Assembly (NCBI RefSeq): GCF_009829945.1 | Contig: NZ_SZZT01000001.1 | Span: 124,001 to 188,000, forward strand | DNA length: 64,000 nt | Source of the DNA: Pantoea sp. SoEX | Lineage (GTDB): Bacteria > Pseudomonadota > Gammaproteobacteria > Enterobacterales > Enterobacteriaceae | Reading direction: 5' to 3' | Part shown: in pieces, positions 29,353-40,023 of the stretch | Layout of the letters: the number at the start of each line of letters is the position of its first letter | How positions within the stretch are numbered: position 1 is the stretch's first letter | Translations under genes and position numbers: made by a program | The notes under the pieces: generated by a model | Database searches by the model: none | Told to the model about the DNA's origin: nothing | What the model saw: the letters and a program-made list of their open reading frames with translations, nothing else

Positions 29353-30366
29353 ATGATAGAACGTGATACTTTAGTTACTAATGCGATTCTAAACAAAGAA
29401 GAACAAAGTAAGGAAAAGAGTATTCGACCTAAAGTTCTAAAAGAATACATTGGTCAAAAACAAGTACGTAATCAAATGGAAATTTTTATAAAAGCTGCAA
29501 AATTACGTGGTAATGCTTTAGATCATTTGTTAATTTTTGGACCACCTGGATTAGGCAAAACAACTTTAGCAAATGTTATCGCTAATGAAATGAACTCTAC
29601 TTTATGCATTACTTCAGGACCAGTACTAGAAAAAGCAGGAGATCTAGCTGCAATACTAACTAACCTTGAACCTAAAGGTGTTCTTTTCATTGATGAAATT
29701 CATCGTCTATCACCAACGCTAGAAGAAATGCTCTATCCTGCTATGGAAGACTACAGATTAGATATTATCCTTGGTGAAGGACCATCGGCTCGTTCTATTA
29801 AACTTGAATTACCACCTTTTACTTTAATTGGAGCTACCACTCGTGTCGGATCTTTAACATCACCTCTACATGATCGTTTTGGTATTGTTCAACGTCTGGA
29901 ATTTTATAATATACAAGATCTTAAAAATATTATAATTAGAACTGCCAATTTTTTAAGTTTAACCATAAATGAAGAAGGTGCTTTAGAAATTGCATACCGT
30001 TCACGTGGTACCCCTAGAATTGCAAATCGTCTATTAAGACGTGTTAGAGATTTTGCTGATGTTTATTCAAATAGTAATATAAATAAAGAAGTATCAACTA
30101 ATGCACTTGAAATGTTAAAAATTGATAAAGAAGGCTTTGATTACATGGACCGTAAATTTCTCTTAATCATAATAGATAACTTCATGGGGGGACCAGTTGG
30201 GCTAGATAATATTTCATCAGCAATTGGTGAAAAACGGGAAATGGTTGAAGATATTATTGAACCATTTCTCATTTATAAGGGATTTATTAGAAGAACTCCT
30301 AGAGGTCGTATAGCAACGCATAAAGCATATAATCATTTAGGTTTACTGTATGATAAACAAAAATAA
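29353..30366 (+). CDS. ruvB: Holliday junction branch migration ATPase RuvB
   Basis: RuvB is the AAA+ motor driving branch migration. The 337-aa protein (E. coli 336) has Walker A in [19 protein letters not shown] (about 60-78), Walker B in [12 protein letters not shown] (about 110-121), sensor 1 and box segments [20 protein letters not shown], the arginine-rich [19 protein letters not shown] (about 217-235), and a winged-helix C-terminus with [13 protein letters not shown]. It starts nine bases after ruvA. It meets znuB tail to tail with only five bases between the stops. Confidence 0.96.
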   Translation: MIERDTLVTNAILNKEEQSKEKSIRPKVLKEYIGQKQVRNQMEIFIKAAKLRGNALDHLLIFGPPGLGKTTLANVIANEMNSTLCITSGPVLEKAGDLAAILTNLEPKGVLFIDEIHRLSPTLEEMLYPAMEDYRLDIILGEGPSARSIKLELPPFTLIGATTRVGSLTSPLHDRFGIVQRLEFYNIQDLKNIIIRTANFLSLTINEEGALEIAYRSRGTPRIANRLLRRVRDFADVYSNSNINKEVSTNALEMLKIDKEGFDYMDRKFLLIIIDNFMGGPVGLDNISSAIGEKREMVEDIIEPFLIYKGFIRRTPRGRIATHKAYNHLGLLYDKQK

Positions 30367-30371
30367 TACAA

Positions 30372-31154
30372 TTAATTTCTATTCCAGAAAATGCTTAAGA
30401 TGAAAAGACAGGTACAACATAATACTATAGAAGGAGCAGCTGGTGTATCATATAAAGCTGATAAAGCTAAACCACAGGTAACTGAAATCACTCCTATTAT
30501 AATTGCTATAATAGCCATTTGCTCCGGAGATTTAGCAAGGTATCTTGCGGTAGCAGCTGGAATAATAAGTAACGAAGTAACAATTAAAGCTCCTACAAAT
30601 TTTACTGCTATACTGATTAGTGTTGCTGTTAAAAACATTAAAATCAAACGTTCATTTTTTACATTTATTCCATCAACTCTTGCTATTTCTTTGTTTATTG
30701 ATATTAATAATAATGGACACCATTTCCAAATTAATATTATTAACACAAAAATAGTGGTAATGCATATTATGCATATATCATTGTAGGTGATTGCCAATAA
30801 ATCTCCAAATAAATAAGTAATTAAATTTACTCTGACATTAGATATTAAACTAACAATTACTAGACCTAAAGATAATGAACCGTGTGCTATAATTCCTAAA
30901 AAAGTGTCCATAGTTAACTGAGGGCGATTTTCGATTGTTATTAAACTTAATGTTATAAGTATCACAAGAATAATTAAAGTATAGTATGGATTAATATTTA
31001 ATAATAAACCTAGTGCAACACCAAGTATTGAAGAATGTGCTAACGTATCACCAAAACAAGATAACCTATGCCAAATAATAAAACATCCTAAAGGACTAGC
31101 TGCTAGTACTAATATTATAGCCCCTATCCATGCTGGGAAAAAAATATCAATCAT
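30372..31154 (-). CDS. znuB: Zinc ABC transporter permease
   Basis: ZnuB forms the membrane channel of the ZnuABC zinc importer. The 260-aa protein (E. coli 261) is almost entirely hydrophobic, with seven or eight predicted helices. It contains the family segments [27 protein letters not shown] (about 23-49), GDLLAI and [28 protein letters not shown] (about 167-194). It overlaps znuC by 8 bases, so the two are translated together. Expression is presumably shared with znuC from the palindrome-bearing promoter upstream. Confidence 0.94.
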   Translation of the reverse strand: MIDIFFPAWIGAIILVLAASPLGCFIIWHRLSCFGDTLAHSSILGVALGLLLNINPYYTLIILVILITLSLITIENRPQLTMDTFLGIIAHGSLSLGLVIVSLISNVRVNLITYLFGDLLAITYNDICIICITTIFVLIILIWKWCPLLLISINKEIARVDGINVKNERLILMFLTATLISIAVKFVGALIVTSLLIIPAATARYLAKSPEQMAIIAIIIGVISVTCGLALSALYDTPAAPSIVLCCTCLFILSIFWNRN

Positions 31155-31902
31155 TATAATCCTTATTTTTTTTATTAAAATTAGTTTTATGAGTTTTGCA
31201 ATAATTGCGATGATAATGACGATAAATTGCTAATTGTTGAATATCTTGTAAGCCAAACATTGATATAAACGCTGGATGTTGGGATATTGATTTTGAACTA
31301 CCAGAACAACATATATGACCATTAAGACACACCACTTCATCAGTTTTTGCCATTACTAAATGAAGATCATGAGAAACCATTAAAACACCGCAATTAAATT
31401 CTTGCCGTAATTCATCAATTAAATCATATGTTGCAGTTTGACCCTGTATATCCATTCCTTGAGTTGGTTCATCTAAAACCAATAATTGTGGTTTGTTTAA
31501 CATAGATCTAGATATCAAAATTCGTTGAATTTCTCCTCCAGATAGTTTTTGCAATGGCGTATTCAATAAATGACTAGCATGAACTCTCGTGAGAGCTAAT
31601 AAAATATTATCATCATTACTATAAGATAACTGCATAAATCTTTTAACTGTAATAGGTAAGGTTTTATCAATATAAAGCTTTTGTGGAACATAACCTATTT
31701 TTAATCCTTTTATTCTAGTAATTTCACCAGATGATGGAGTTAATAAATTTAATATTACATGTACTAAAGTAGATTTTCCTGCTCCATTAGGACCCATTAA
31801 TGTTAAAATATGATTTGATTTTAATGAGATATTAATATTTGATAATACATGTCTGCTGCCATATATAATTGATACATTTTTAAGTTTTACTAGTATGCTC
31901 AT
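31147..31902 (-). CDS. znuC: Zinc ABC transporter ATP-binding protein
   Basis: ZnuC powers zinc import. The 251-aa protein equals E. coli ZnuC in length. Walker A is [13 protein letters not shown] (about 35-47), the signature is [17 protein letters not shown] (about 118-134), and Walker B is [15 protein letters not shown] (about 139-153), followed by the switch His in VSHDLHLV. It starts 64 bases from the divergent znuA, with the long palindrome in between, and overlaps znuB. Confidence 0.95.
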   Translation of the reverse strand: MSILVKLKNVSIIYGSRHVLSNINISLKSNHILTLMGPNGAGKSTLVHVILNLLTPSSGEITRIKGLKIGYVPQKLYIDKTLPITVKRFMQLSYSNDDNILLALTRVHASHLLNTPLQKLSGGEIQRILISRSMLNKPQLLVLDEPTQGMDIQGQTATYDLIDELRQEFNCGVLMVSHDLHLVMAKTDEVVCLNGHICCSGSSKSISQHPAFISMFGLQDIQQLAIYRHYHRNYCKTHKTNFNKKNKDYND

Positions 31903-31923
31903 TTTTATAAATTAACTAAAGTT

Positions 31924-31963
31924 ATTTAATATAGTACAATAACATTATTGTACTATATTAAAT
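31924..31963. promoter_or_regulatory. 40-bp perfect palindrome between znuC and znuA (candidate Zur operator)
   Basis: A 19-base arm at 31924-31942 is the exact reverse complement of 31945-31963, separated only by CA. The core reads GTACAATAACATTATTGTAC. It occupies most of the 64-base gap between divergent znuC and znuA, where E. coli has its Zur site controlling both. Zur itself is not in the window. The right arm ends four bases before the first possible znuA ATG, so it might also form a hairpin in the mRNA. Confidence 0.65.
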
Positions 31964-31966
31964 AAT

Positions 31967-32938
31967 ATGAAACTCATTATGACTGCTTATAATAGAAAAA
32001 TTTTTTATGTATTAATCAATCTGATTCTGACCAATTTCATTGCATTTCATATAAATGCAAATGTTGTTGTTTCAATAAAACCCATAGGATTTATAGCATC
32101 TGCTATTACTGATAATATAATACCAGTGGATACTATAGTCCCAGATGGTGCTTCTGAACATGATTATATTTTACGTCCATCTGATGAAAAAAAAATAAAA
32201 AACACTGATTTATTAATTTGGAGTGGATCTACTATAGAATCTTTTATGTATAAATCAGTACAGCAAATTCCATCAAATAAAGTACTTGTTATTACAGAAA
32301 TACCAGAAGTTAGGAAATCTTTAATTAAGATTGAAGAAAATAATCATACAAATAATGAAAAAAATACTTTTGAACAAGATCTTCAATCACCTCTTAATAG
32401 TAAAAAATATAATATGCATTTTTGGACTTCTCCAAATATAGCAAAAATTATTGCAATTGAAATTTACAAAAAATTATCAAATATAATGCCACAATATAAA
32501 AATAAATTTAATGAAAATTTAAAACAATTTGAAAAATCTTTAAATGATATAGACAAACAGATTATGACTGAACTTAAGCCTCTTAAAAACAAGCAATATT
32601 TCGTTTTCCATGATGCTTATGTATATTTTGAAAAACATTATGGACTATCATCATTAGGATGCTTTACCATAAATCCTGAAATTCAACCAGGTATAAAGCA
32701 TTTATATAAAATAAGAAAACAAATAAGAGAAAAAAAAGTAATTTGTGTTTTTTCAGAACCACAATTTAGACCAGCTATCATTGATAATGTAACAAAAGGT
32801 ATAAAAATAAACAAAGGTATTCTAGATCCATTAGGCAGTAACATTAAACTATCAAAAGATAGTTATCTAAAATTTCTTTTACAATTGTCTAGTCAATACC
32901 AAACGTGCTTACAAGAAAAACACAGGAATAAAAATTAA
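31967..32938 (+). CDS. znuA: Zinc-binding periplasmic protein ZnuA
   Basis: ZnuA captures zinc in the periplasm and delivers it to ZnuB. The 323-aa protein has a hydrophobic signal sequence (about residues 10-31, IFYVLINLILTNFIAFHINA). Three zinc-ligand histidines appear in PDGASEHDYILRP (about 60-72), NMHFWTSP (about 149-156) and FHDAYVYFEKHYG. The C-terminal segment DPLGSNIKL also matches. The His/Asp-rich loop of E. coli ZnuA is replaced by an Asn/Glu-rich stretch (about 119-140) with a single His. An alternative ATG at 31979 would move the palindrome fully into the promoter. Most other periplasmic systems are absent from this window. Confidence 0.93.
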   Translation: MKLIMTAYNRKIFYVLINLILTNFIAFHINANVVVSIKPIGFIASAITDNIIPVDTIVPDGASEHDYILRPSDEKKIKNTDLLIWSGSTIESFMYKSVQQIPSNKVLVITEIPEVRKSLIKIEENNHTNNEKNTFEQDLQSPLNSKKYNMHFWTSPNIAKIIAIEIYKKLSNIMPQYKNKFNENLKQFEKSLNDIDKQIMTELKPLKNKQYFVFHDAYVYFEKHYGLSSLGCFTINPEIQPGIKHLYKIRKQIREKKVICVFSEPQFRPAIIDNVTKGIKINKGILDPLGSNIKLSKDSYLKFLLQLSSQYQTCLQEKHRNKN

Positions 32939-32939
32939 T

Positions 32940-33704
32940 ATGCAAAATAAAATTAAAGAATATATCATATATGAATCTAATTATATAATATTTTTAATAT
33001 GTTTGATAATTTGGACTATATGTATTTATTTCTTAAAAATCAGTACAAATTCAATTATTATTAATAATTATGCAGGATTAAAAAATAACCATAAAGAACT
33101 AATAAACAAAGAATTAAATAATGTAATGGCTATAGAACAATTTCGATTGATCAAAATTAATAATATCATAAAGTATGAGAACCTAAATCCTCGTAAACTA
33201 AAATTTATCAAAAACAATCAATATAAAAATTTTTTAGTAAAAAGTCCAATTCCTCATAAATCATATAGTTCTATTTCATTAAATAGTTTGATTTGGTTTT
33301 TGACACCAAAAAAACAACTAAGAGTGTCTTCTAATTTTAGTTTAAATAGACTAAACCCAATTACAGGACATTTTAGCCCCCATAAAGGTGTGGATATTGC
33401 TTTACCTATAGGAACTCCAATTTTTGCTATTAGTAAAGGTGAAGTAATAGTAGCAAAAAAAGGTAATATAGCTGGGAACTATGTAACTATTCTTCATAAT
33501 AATGGATATATTACCCGATATATGCATATGAAAAAGATATTAGTTAAAATAGGACAAAAAATACAGCATGGAGATACTATAGGATTATCTGGTAATACTG
33601 GACGTTCAACTGGTCCTCATTTACATTTTGAACTTTGGATTCACAATAAAGCAATTGATCCATTGAAAGTACATATACCAATAAAATCAATAAAAATAAA
33701 ATGA
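32940..33704 (+). CDS. mepM: M23 murein endopeptidase, shortened MepM
   Basis: MepM cleaves peptide cross-links in peptidoglycan to let the cell wall grow. The 254-aa protein begins with a membrane segment (about 14-33, IIFLICLIIWTICIYFLKIS) followed by a low-complexity linker. The M23 domain runs from about 120 to 245 and has the zinc motifs HKGVD (about 146-150) and HLHFE, with the segment SGNTGRSTGPHLHFE. E. coli MepM is 440 aa. The LysM and OapA-like regions are missing here, leaving anchor and catalytic domain. It starts two bases after znuA stops, as if cotranscribed. lpxM, which separates mepM from pykA in E. coli, is absent. Confidence 0.88.
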   Translation: MQNKIKEYIIYESNYIIFLICLIIWTICIYFLKISTNSIIINNYAGLKNNHKELINKELNNVMAIEQFRLIKINNIIKYENLNPRKLKFIKNNQYKNFLVKSPIPHKSYSSISLNSLIWFLTPKKQLRVSSNFSLNRLNPITGHFSPHKGVDIALPIGTPIFAISKGEVIVAKKGNIAGNYVTILHNNGYITRYMHMKKILVKIGQKIQHGDTIGLSGNTGRSTGPHLHFELWIHNKAIDPLKVHIPIKSIKIK

Positions 33705-33757
33705 AAATAATCCTATTGGCAAATATCTTATTAAGAGATTTTCTATTACATTTTTCA

Positions 33758-33775
33758 AATCATTTTTAAATGATT
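33758..33775. terminator. Short hairpin between convergent mepM and pykA
   Basis: AATCATTT (33758-33765) and AAATGATT (33768-33775) are complementary, with a T-run on the left and an A-run on the right. This would give a weak two-way terminator. The stem is AT-rich, so chance is a real alternative. Confidence 0.35.
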
Positions 33776-33818
33776 AAAAAACCAATTTATTTAACATGAA
33801 TAAAAAATTAATTAATAA

Positions 33819-35261
33819 TTAAATAACTCTTAAAACACGGTTGGTATTTGTAGTACCAGTAGCACCCATTATATCTCCTTGGGTAACTATTACGAGATCA
33901 CCATGAGCAAGATATTTTTTTGCTAGCAATAAGTTTATAGCATCATAAGCGGCTGTAACCCCTTCATTATTACTATTGAAAAATACTGGTGTAACACCTC
34001 TATAAAGAGAAGTTAAATTTAAGGTATTTATATGACGTGACATAGCAAAAATTGGTAATCCAGATGTAATACGTGAAGTAATTAATGGTGTTTTACCAGA
34101 TTCTGTCATCGTTATAATTGCTGTTACACCTTGTAAATGATTAGCTGTATACATAGCTGACATAGCAATTGCTTCTTCTATACTTTCAAATTTTATATCT
34201 ATTCTATGTTTTGATACATTAACGCTGGGTACCTTTTCAGCTCCTAAACATACTTTTGCCATTATGGAAACAGTTTCTTCAGGATAATTGCCAACTGCAG
34301 TTTCAGCTGAAAGCATTACAGCATCTGTACCGTCAAGTACTGCATTAGCAACATCCATAACTTCTGCTCTAGTAGGCATAGGATTATTTATCATGGATTC
34401 CATCATTTGAGTGGCAGTAATAATAATTCTATTTAATTGTCGTGCTCTTCTTATTAAAGTTTTCTGAATTCCTACTAATTCTGGATCACCTATTTCTACT
34501 CCTAAATCACCACGTGCAATCATTATTGCATCAGATGCTAATATTATATTATCTATATTTTCTTGTGTTTTAACTATTTCTGCGCGCTCAATTTTTGCTA
34601 CTAATTTAGCATGACAACCTGCCTTTCTAGCTAGATTGCGAGCGTAATTGATGTCTTTTCCACAACGGGGAAATGAAATAGCCAAGTAATCGACATTAAT
34701 TTTAGAAGCTAATATGATATCTGATTTATCTTTTTCTGTTAAGATATCCGCTGATAAACCACCATATAACTTATTAATACCTTTATTACTAGAGAGATAC
34801 CCTCCAATCAACACTTTAGTAAATATTATTTTATTGATAATTTTAACTACTTTTAACTGAATTCTTCCATCATCTAGTAAAAGAACATCACCAGATATTA
34901 AATCGGTTGGTAGATCTTTGTAATCTATTCCTACTCTTTTATTATTACCTTCATTTTCATTTAAATTAGCATCCAGCAAAAACTCATCGCTAACTTTAAG
35001 AAGTATTTTATTTTCTTTAAATTTAGATATTCTAATTTTAGGTCCTTGTAAATCACCTAAAATTGCAATGTTATATCCAAGTTTATTTGCAATTTTACGT
35101 ACTTTTGCTGCACGTAATTGATGGTCTTTTGCATTTCCATGAGAAAAATTTAATCTAATTACATTAGCTCCTGCAATAATAATTTTTTCTATATTATTTT
35201 CATTATTAGTAGATGGACCAAGAGTAGTTACAATTTTAGTTCTTCTTAAACGTTTTATCAT
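33819..35261 (-). CDS. pykA: Pyruvate kinase II
   Basis: Pyruvate kinase makes ATP and pyruvate from phosphoenolpyruvate. The 480-aa protein equals E. coli PykA in length and resembles it more than PykF. It starts [20 protein letters not shown] and has [20 protein letters not shown], the catalytic Lys/Glu region [20 protein letters not shown] and [11 protein letters not shown] (about 278-288). Next are [27 protein letters not shown] and the C-terminal effector domain ending NTNRVLRVI. It is convergent with mepM and divergent from ptrB. Confidence 0.96.
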   Translation of the reverse strand: MIKRLRRTKIVTTLGPSTNNENNIEKIIIAGANVIRLNFSHGNAKDHQLRAAKVRKIANKLGYNIAILGDLQGPKIRISKFKENKILLKVSDEFLLDANLNENEGNNKRVGIDYKDLPTDLISGDVLLLDDGRIQLKVVKIINKIIFTKVLIGGYLSSNKGINKLYGGLSADILTEKDKSDIILASKINVDYLAISFPRCGKDINYARNLARKAGCHAKLVAKIERAEIVKTQENIDNIILASDAIMIARGDLGVEIGDPELVGIQKTLIRRARQLNRIIITATQMMESMINNPMPTRAEVMDVANAVLDGTDAVMLSAETAVGNYPEETVSIMAKVCLGAEKVPSVNVSKHRIDIKFESIEEAIAMSAMYTANHLQGVTAIITMTESGKTPLITSRITSGLPIFAMSRHINTLNLTSLYRGVTPVFFNSNNEGVTAAYDAINLLLAKKYLAHGDLVIVTQGDIMGATGTTNTNRVLRVI

Positions 35262-35585
35262 ACAAAAATTTCCTAATTAGTAATAAAATATTTTTGAATT
35301 TAAGTATTGATTACTATAATTCATGTTTTATTATACATTATTGAAATTTTTAGTAATATAATATATATTTAATTTCTACACATAAATTATAAACATAATG
35401 AAATGTTATTAATTATTGAATGTATTGAGTGAGTATATTAGAGAAAGATTAACATCGTTTAAAATATAATATATTTTTATTTATTAATATGCACTTTTAC
35501 ACAATTTTAAAATTATATTATAATGCATATTATAAAAATAATATGATAGATTTTTAATACTTCCTAAGTAATTAAACTAAAATAA
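35262..35585. other. Divergent pykA / ptrB intergenic region
   Basis: About 320 AT-rich bases should carry promoters for both genes. I see no open frame, conserved RNA or convincing operator. Short AT inverted repeats such as TTATAAT-GCAT-ATTATAA near 35517 are no better than background. Confidence 0.4.
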
Positions 35586-37637
35586 ATGAAAGAACCAGTT
35601 GCTAAAAAAATTCTTCATAAAAGAATATTGCATGGAGAAAAATTTTTCGATTACTATCATTGGTTACGTGACGATAAACGTGATAACATTAATGTTATTA
35701 AATACTTAGAACATGAAAATAATTATGTAAAACATATTTTAACATCACAAAATAACTTAAAAAATTTAATTTTTAAAGAAATTACTGATCGCATACCTCT
35801 TGTCGATTTTTCAATACCTTATATTAAAGGTAATTATTGTTATCAAATTAGATATGAATATGGTAACGAATATCCAATATGTTACCGTAAATTAGCCAAT
35901 GATAAAAATAATAAATGGTTTTTAATAATTGACACTAATCAACGTGCATCAATTAATGAATTTTATTCAATAGGTTCATTAAGTTTTAGTCCTGATAATG
36001 TCTTATTAGCTATATCTGAAGATTTCGTTTCTAGATTACAATATACCATTAAATTTTTCAATATTAGTGGTAATTATTGGTATGTAGAAACATTATATAA
36101 CACATCTTCAGAAATAGTTTGGGATAAAAATTCACGAATGATTTTTTATATAAAAAATCATTCTAAAACTTTAAGATCTTATCAGATATGGTGTCATAGA
36201 ATAGGTACATTACAATCGCAAGATATTATAATATATGAAGAACAAGATGAGTCATTTTATTTAACCATATCAAAAACAACATCTGAAAGATTTATATTAA
36301 TATGTAGTTATAGTAATACAACTACAGAAATTAGATTAATTGACAATTATTTTACAAATAAATATCCTGAAATATTTTTATCTAGAAGTGATAATCATAA
36401 GTACAGCATAGATCACTATAACAATAAATTTGTTATTTGTTCTAATCGTATTAGAGAAAATTTCAATCTTTACTACACAGAAAATATGAGAGAATCTAAT
36501 TGGAAAGACCTTATAAATATAAATGAAGATGCAAATTTAGAAAATTTTCAATTATTTCTTGATTGGATTGTAGTAGAAGAGAAACAACATGGACTAACAA
36601 ACTTACGTCAAATTAGTTGGAAAAACAAAAATATTGAGAAAAGCATAAAAATAAATTCAAATGATCCTATATATAACATTTGGTTAGAACACAATTATAC
36701 TCCATTAAATAATAAATTAATATATGGGTATTCTTCTATGACTACACCTAACACTATATTTGAACTTAATATGGATACAGGTAACCAAATGGTACTAAAA
36801 CAAATTAAAATAAAAAATTTTAATTCATGCAATTATAAAAGCGAATATAGGTTAATACCTGTCAGGGACGGTACTAAAATTCCAGTTTCTTTAGTTTATA
36901 ATCGCAAATATCATAAACTAAATAAAAATCCAGCATTAATTTATGGATATGGAGCATACGGAAATAGTATTGATTCTGATTTTTGTATAAGTCGTTTAAG
37001 TCTTTTAGATAGAGGATTTATTTATATAATAATTCATATACGTGGTGGTGGAGAATTAGGGCAAAAATGGCATGATTCTGGGAAATTACTAAATAAAATG
37101 AATAGTTTTACAGATTTTATTGATGTTACCAATCATTTATTATCATTAGGGATAGGTAAGAAAGATAAATTATATGCAATGGGTGGAAGCGCTGGAGGAT
37201 TATTGATTGGAACAGTTATTAACTTAGCTCCTAAACTATTTCATGGAGTTATAGCTCAAGTACCATTTGTTGATGTTATCACAACTATGTTAGATAACTC
37301 TATACCTCTTACTACTAATGAATATAATGAATGGGGTAATCCTGAATATATAGATTTTTATAATTATATGAAAAAATATAGTCCATATGATAATGTTGAA
37401 GCTAAGGATTATCCGAATATTTTTGTTACTTCTGGTTTTTATGACTCTCAAGTACAATATTGGGAACCTGCTAAATGGGTAGCAAAATTAAGAGAATTAA
37501 AGACTAACAAAAATTTGTTATTACTATCTACAGATATGAATGCTGGTCATTCAGGAAAATCAGGAAGATATGAAAAATATAAAAGTATATCACTAGAACT
37601 TACGTTTATAATTGCACTATCAAAAAATTTTTTATAA
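35586..37637 (+). CDS. ptrB: Oligopeptidase B
   Basis: PtrB is a cytoplasmic serine oligopeptidase (S9A) that cleaves small peptides after Arg or Lys. The 683-aa protein (E. coli 686) aligns throughout. The N-terminal propeller covers about 1-400, with YYHWLRDD, YGYSSMTTPNTIFELNMDTG and others. The alpha/beta-hydrolase domain has YGYGAYGNSIDSDF, IIHIRGGGELGQKWHDSGK, the nucleophile in AMGGSAGGLLIG (Ser about 531), GFYDSQVQYWEPAKW with the acid, and the His in NAGHSGKSGR. All catalytic positions are present. Keeping a peptide-recycling enzyme suggests use of short peptides. Confidence 0.95.
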   Translation: MKEPVAKKILHKRILHGEKFFDYYHWLRDDKRDNINVIKYLEHENNYVKHILTSQNNLKNLIFKEITDRIPLVDFSIPYIKGNYCYQIRYEYGNEYPICYRKLANDKNNKWFLIIDTNQRASINEFYSIGSLSFSPDNVLLAISEDFVSRLQYTIKFFNISGNYWYVETLYNTSSEIVWDKNSRMIFYIKNHSKTLRSYQIWCHRIGTLQSQDIIIYEEQDESFYLTISKTTSERFILICSYSNTTTEIRLIDNYFTNKYPEIFLSRSDNHKYSIDHYNNKFVICSNRIRENFNLYYTENMRESNWKDLININEDANLENFQLFLDWIVVEEKQHGLTNLRQISWKNKNIEKSIKINSNDPIYNIWLEHNYTPLNNKLIYGYSSMTTPNTIFELNMDTGNQMVLKQIKIKNFNSCNYKSEYRLIPVRDGTKIPVSLVYNRKYHKLNKNPALIYGYGAYGNSIDSDFCISRLSLLDRGFIYIIIHIRGGGELGQKWHDSGKLLNKMNSFTDFIDVTNHLLSLGIGKKDKLYAMGGSAGGLLIGTVINLAPKLFHGVIAQVPFVDVITTMLDNSIPLTTNEYNEWGNPEYIDFYNYMKKYSPYDNVEAKDYPNIFVTSGFYDSQVQYWEPAKWVAKLRELKTNKNLLLLSTDMNAGHSGKSGRYEKYKSISLELTFIIALSKNFL

Positions 37638-38162
37638 TCATTTTCTAAAACATTTTATTTAATTAACTACAATTAATAATATTTTATCCTTAATATCAAG
37701 TTCAAATACTTTAACCATAATAAATAATATAAATAAAAATGATAAATAAAACAATTTATTATGTTAGATTTAAATATGCTTTTAAAACCTATAGATAATA
37801 ATACTTAATTATTAATATTATGAAATTATTTTGTACTATACCATTATATAATATATATTCAAAATTAACTTAAAACTAAAATATATTTTAATCATAAAAT
37901 TATTAATAATTTTATTAAAATTTTCCTCAAACATATCTTGTTTTCTTTACGATATCACAAAATACATTATATGTATTGAATAAAATACTATATCAAATAT
38001 TTTATTGAATTAATTTTTAATGAATCAATTATGTATAATCTTTTCAATTGTGCATATTATATTTCATAATAATCTTCCGGTAACAACGAAAAATTATAAA
38101 CATAGTGTAAAATCCACATATTTTGATAAGTAAAATCAAAAAATAAGGAAAAAAATAAAATT
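37638..38162. other. Intergenic region between ptrB and htpX
   Basis: About 525 AT-rich bases lie between two genes pointing the same way, where E. coli has many genes. I find no readable remnant. An AAGGA ribosome-binding site for htpX stands at about 38147-38151. The rest is probably decayed sequence holding the htpX promoter. Confidence 0.45.
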
Positions 38163-39065
38163 ATGATGCGTATTATTATTTTTATATTTACCAACCTTGC
38201 AGTAATGTTATTGATTGGAATAGTTCTTAGTGTAACAGGAATATATCCACATCATGTTATAAGAATGATGATTAGTGCATGTGTTGTTGGTTTCGGTGGA
38301 TCTATTGCTTCTCTTATATTTTCTCAATGGATTGCTCTACGTTCTGTAAATGGTAGGGTAATTGAAATACCAAATAATGCAACTGAATACTGGTTAGTAA
38401 ATACTATCAGGAACCAAGTTAATCAAATTGGAATTACAATGCCAAAAGTTGCTATTTATCCTGCTTACGATATTAATGCATTTGCTACAGGTGCTAAAAA
38501 AAATGCATCTCTAGTAGCTGTTTCAAGTGGATTATTGCAAAATATGACTCAAGATGAAGTAGAAGCAGTATTAGCTCATGAATTATCACATATTAATAAC
38601 GGTGATATGGTAACTATGACATTAATACAAGGAGTTTTAAATACATTCGTAATATTTATTTCAAGTGCTTTGGCTATAGCTATAACTAAAATAATATCCA
38701 ATACACTTATGCCAGATGAGAATGTTAAAAATCCCAGATATATTCGTACTAATGCAACAATACATTCTACAGTATCTACAGCATTAGGTAGTGTATTTGG
38801 AGCATTTGCTAGTATAATTACAATGTGGTTTTCAAGAAATCGTGAATTCCATGCAGATGCTGGTGCAGCTCAAATAGTAGGAAAAGATAAAATGATTGCT
38901 GCTTTAGAACGTCTAAAAACTAGTTATGAACCGCAAGAACCAAAAAATATCATAACTCTCTGTATACATGGAAAAAAGAACTCATTATTTGAATTATTTA
39001 TGTCACATCCTTCATTAGAAAAAAGAATTGATGCTTTACGTGGAAGTAGAAAAAATATGTATTAA
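38163..39065 (+). CDS. htpX: Membrane metalloprotease HtpX
   Basis: HtpX is an inner-membrane zinc protease that, with FtsH, removes misfolded membrane proteins. The 300-aa protein (E. coli 293) has two N-terminal membrane segments (about 5-25 and 35-56), [23 protein letters not shown] (in parts, about 102-124), the zinc motif AHELSH (about 138-143), two further hydrophobic segments, and [13 protein letters not shown] with the third zinc ligand (about 230-237). It ends [13 protein letters not shown]. Two adjacent ATG codons can start it, as in E. coli. A GC-rich hairpin follows. Confidence 0.95.
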   Translation: MMRIIIFIFTNLAVMLLIGIVLSVTGIYPHHVIRMMISACVVGFGGSIASLIFSQWIALRSVNGRVIEIPNNATEYWLVNTIRNQVNQIGITMPKVAIYPAYDINAFATGAKKNASLVAVSSGLLQNMTQDEVEAVLAHELSHINNGDMVTMTLIQGVLNTFVIFISSALAIAITKIISNTLMPDENVKNPRYIRTNATIHSTVSTALGSVFGAFASIITMWFSRNREFHADAGAAQIVGKDKMIAALERLKTSYEPQEPKNIITLCIHGKKNSLFELFMSHPSLEKRIDALRGSRKNMY

Positions 39066-39121
39066 ATATAAATTAACTAAATATAATTATTTTGTTTTAT
39101 AGATATCTGATTTGTAATTAA

Positions 39122-39137
39122 GGGAGCTGAAGCTCCC
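39122..39137. terminator. GC-rich hairpin between convergent htpX and manZ
   Basis: GGGAGC (39122-39127), loop TGAA, GCTCCC (39132-39137). This is among the most GC-rich stretches in the intergenic DNA of the window. AAAATTATT follows on the plus strand and TTAATTA on the minus strand, so it may serve both htpX and manXYZ. Confidence 0.7.
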
Positions 39138-39153
39138 AAAATTATTATTGAAA

Positions 39154-40002
39154 TTAAGGTTCCAATAATTGCATTGAATAACCTAAAATACCAATTATAA
39201 AAAGAGTAAATATAATCCATAAAGGATTTATTCTACGATTTAATAACCACATACAAAAAAAAGTAAGTATAAGAGGTAAAATACCAGGCATTAATTGATC
39301 TAAAATTGACTGAACTGTAGCTGTTTTAACTTTGCCAGATGGATCTGTAACTTGAGATATTACAACAGGTATATTGATGTGTGTCCACTTATTAACTAAT
39401 GCTCCCATGACAAATAACCCAAGAATAGAAGCACCCTCTGTCAATTTTTGTAAAACTCCCCCACTTATATCTTTAACAATATCAATACCTTTTCTATATC
39501 CATAAACTATACCATAATAACGTACAGCTAATCTTGTTATATTAAATAATAAGAAGAATAATAAAGGACCTAATACACTGCCACTTATTGCTATGCCAGC
39601 ACCTACAGCTGCAGATATAGGACGAATAGTACCCCAAAAAATAGGATCTCCTACACCAGCTAATGGGCCCATTAAACCTATTTTTATACCATTAATTGCA
39701 GCATCATCAATTTTTGTACCATTTGCGCGCTGTTCTTCCATTGCTGATGTAATTCCTAAAATAGGAGCAGCCATGTAAGGATGAGTATTAAAAAATTCTA
39801 ATTGTCTCTTTATTGCTTTTTTACGATTGTCATCATTTTTAGGATATAAACGACGTATTACTGGTATCATAGAGAAACAAAAACCAAGCGCTTGCATTCG
39901 TTCGAAATTCCAAGCACCTTGTAATAAATTAGATCGCACAAATACAGCACGTAAATCACTGATAGTTAACTTTTTTTCTATTTTTACAGTAGTATTTGTC
40001 AT
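39154..40002 (-). CDS. manZ: Mannose PTS permease, IID component
   Basis: ManZ (IID) and ManY (IIC) form the membrane channel of the mannose-family phosphotransferase system, which takes up mannose, glucose and amino sugars. From ATG 40002 (MTNTTVKIEKKLTISDLRAVF) the protein is 282 aa (E. coli 283). It contains QGAWNFERMQALGFCFSMIPVIRRLYP, NGIKIGLMGPLAGVGDPIFWGTIRP, YRKGIDIVKD and LTEGASILGLFVMGALVNKWTHINIP. A start five codons upstream is possible but has no homology. It is the last gene of manXYZ. Confidence 0.94.
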   Translation of the reverse strand: MTNTTVKIEKKLTISDLRAVFVRSNLLQGAWNFERMQALGFCFSMIPVIRRLYPKNDDNRKKAIKRQLEFFNTHPYMAAPILGITSAMEEQRANGTKIDDAAINGIKIGLMGPLAGVGDPIFWGTIRPISAAVGAGIAISGSVLGPLLFFLLFNITRLAVRYYGIVYGYRKGIDIVKDISGGVLQKLTEGASILGLFVMGALVNKWTHINIPVVISQVTDPSGKVKTATVQSILDQLMPGILPLILTFFCMWLLNRRINPLWIIFTLFIIGILGYSMQLLEP

Positions 40003-40023
40003 ATACTTAGCTCTCATAATATT

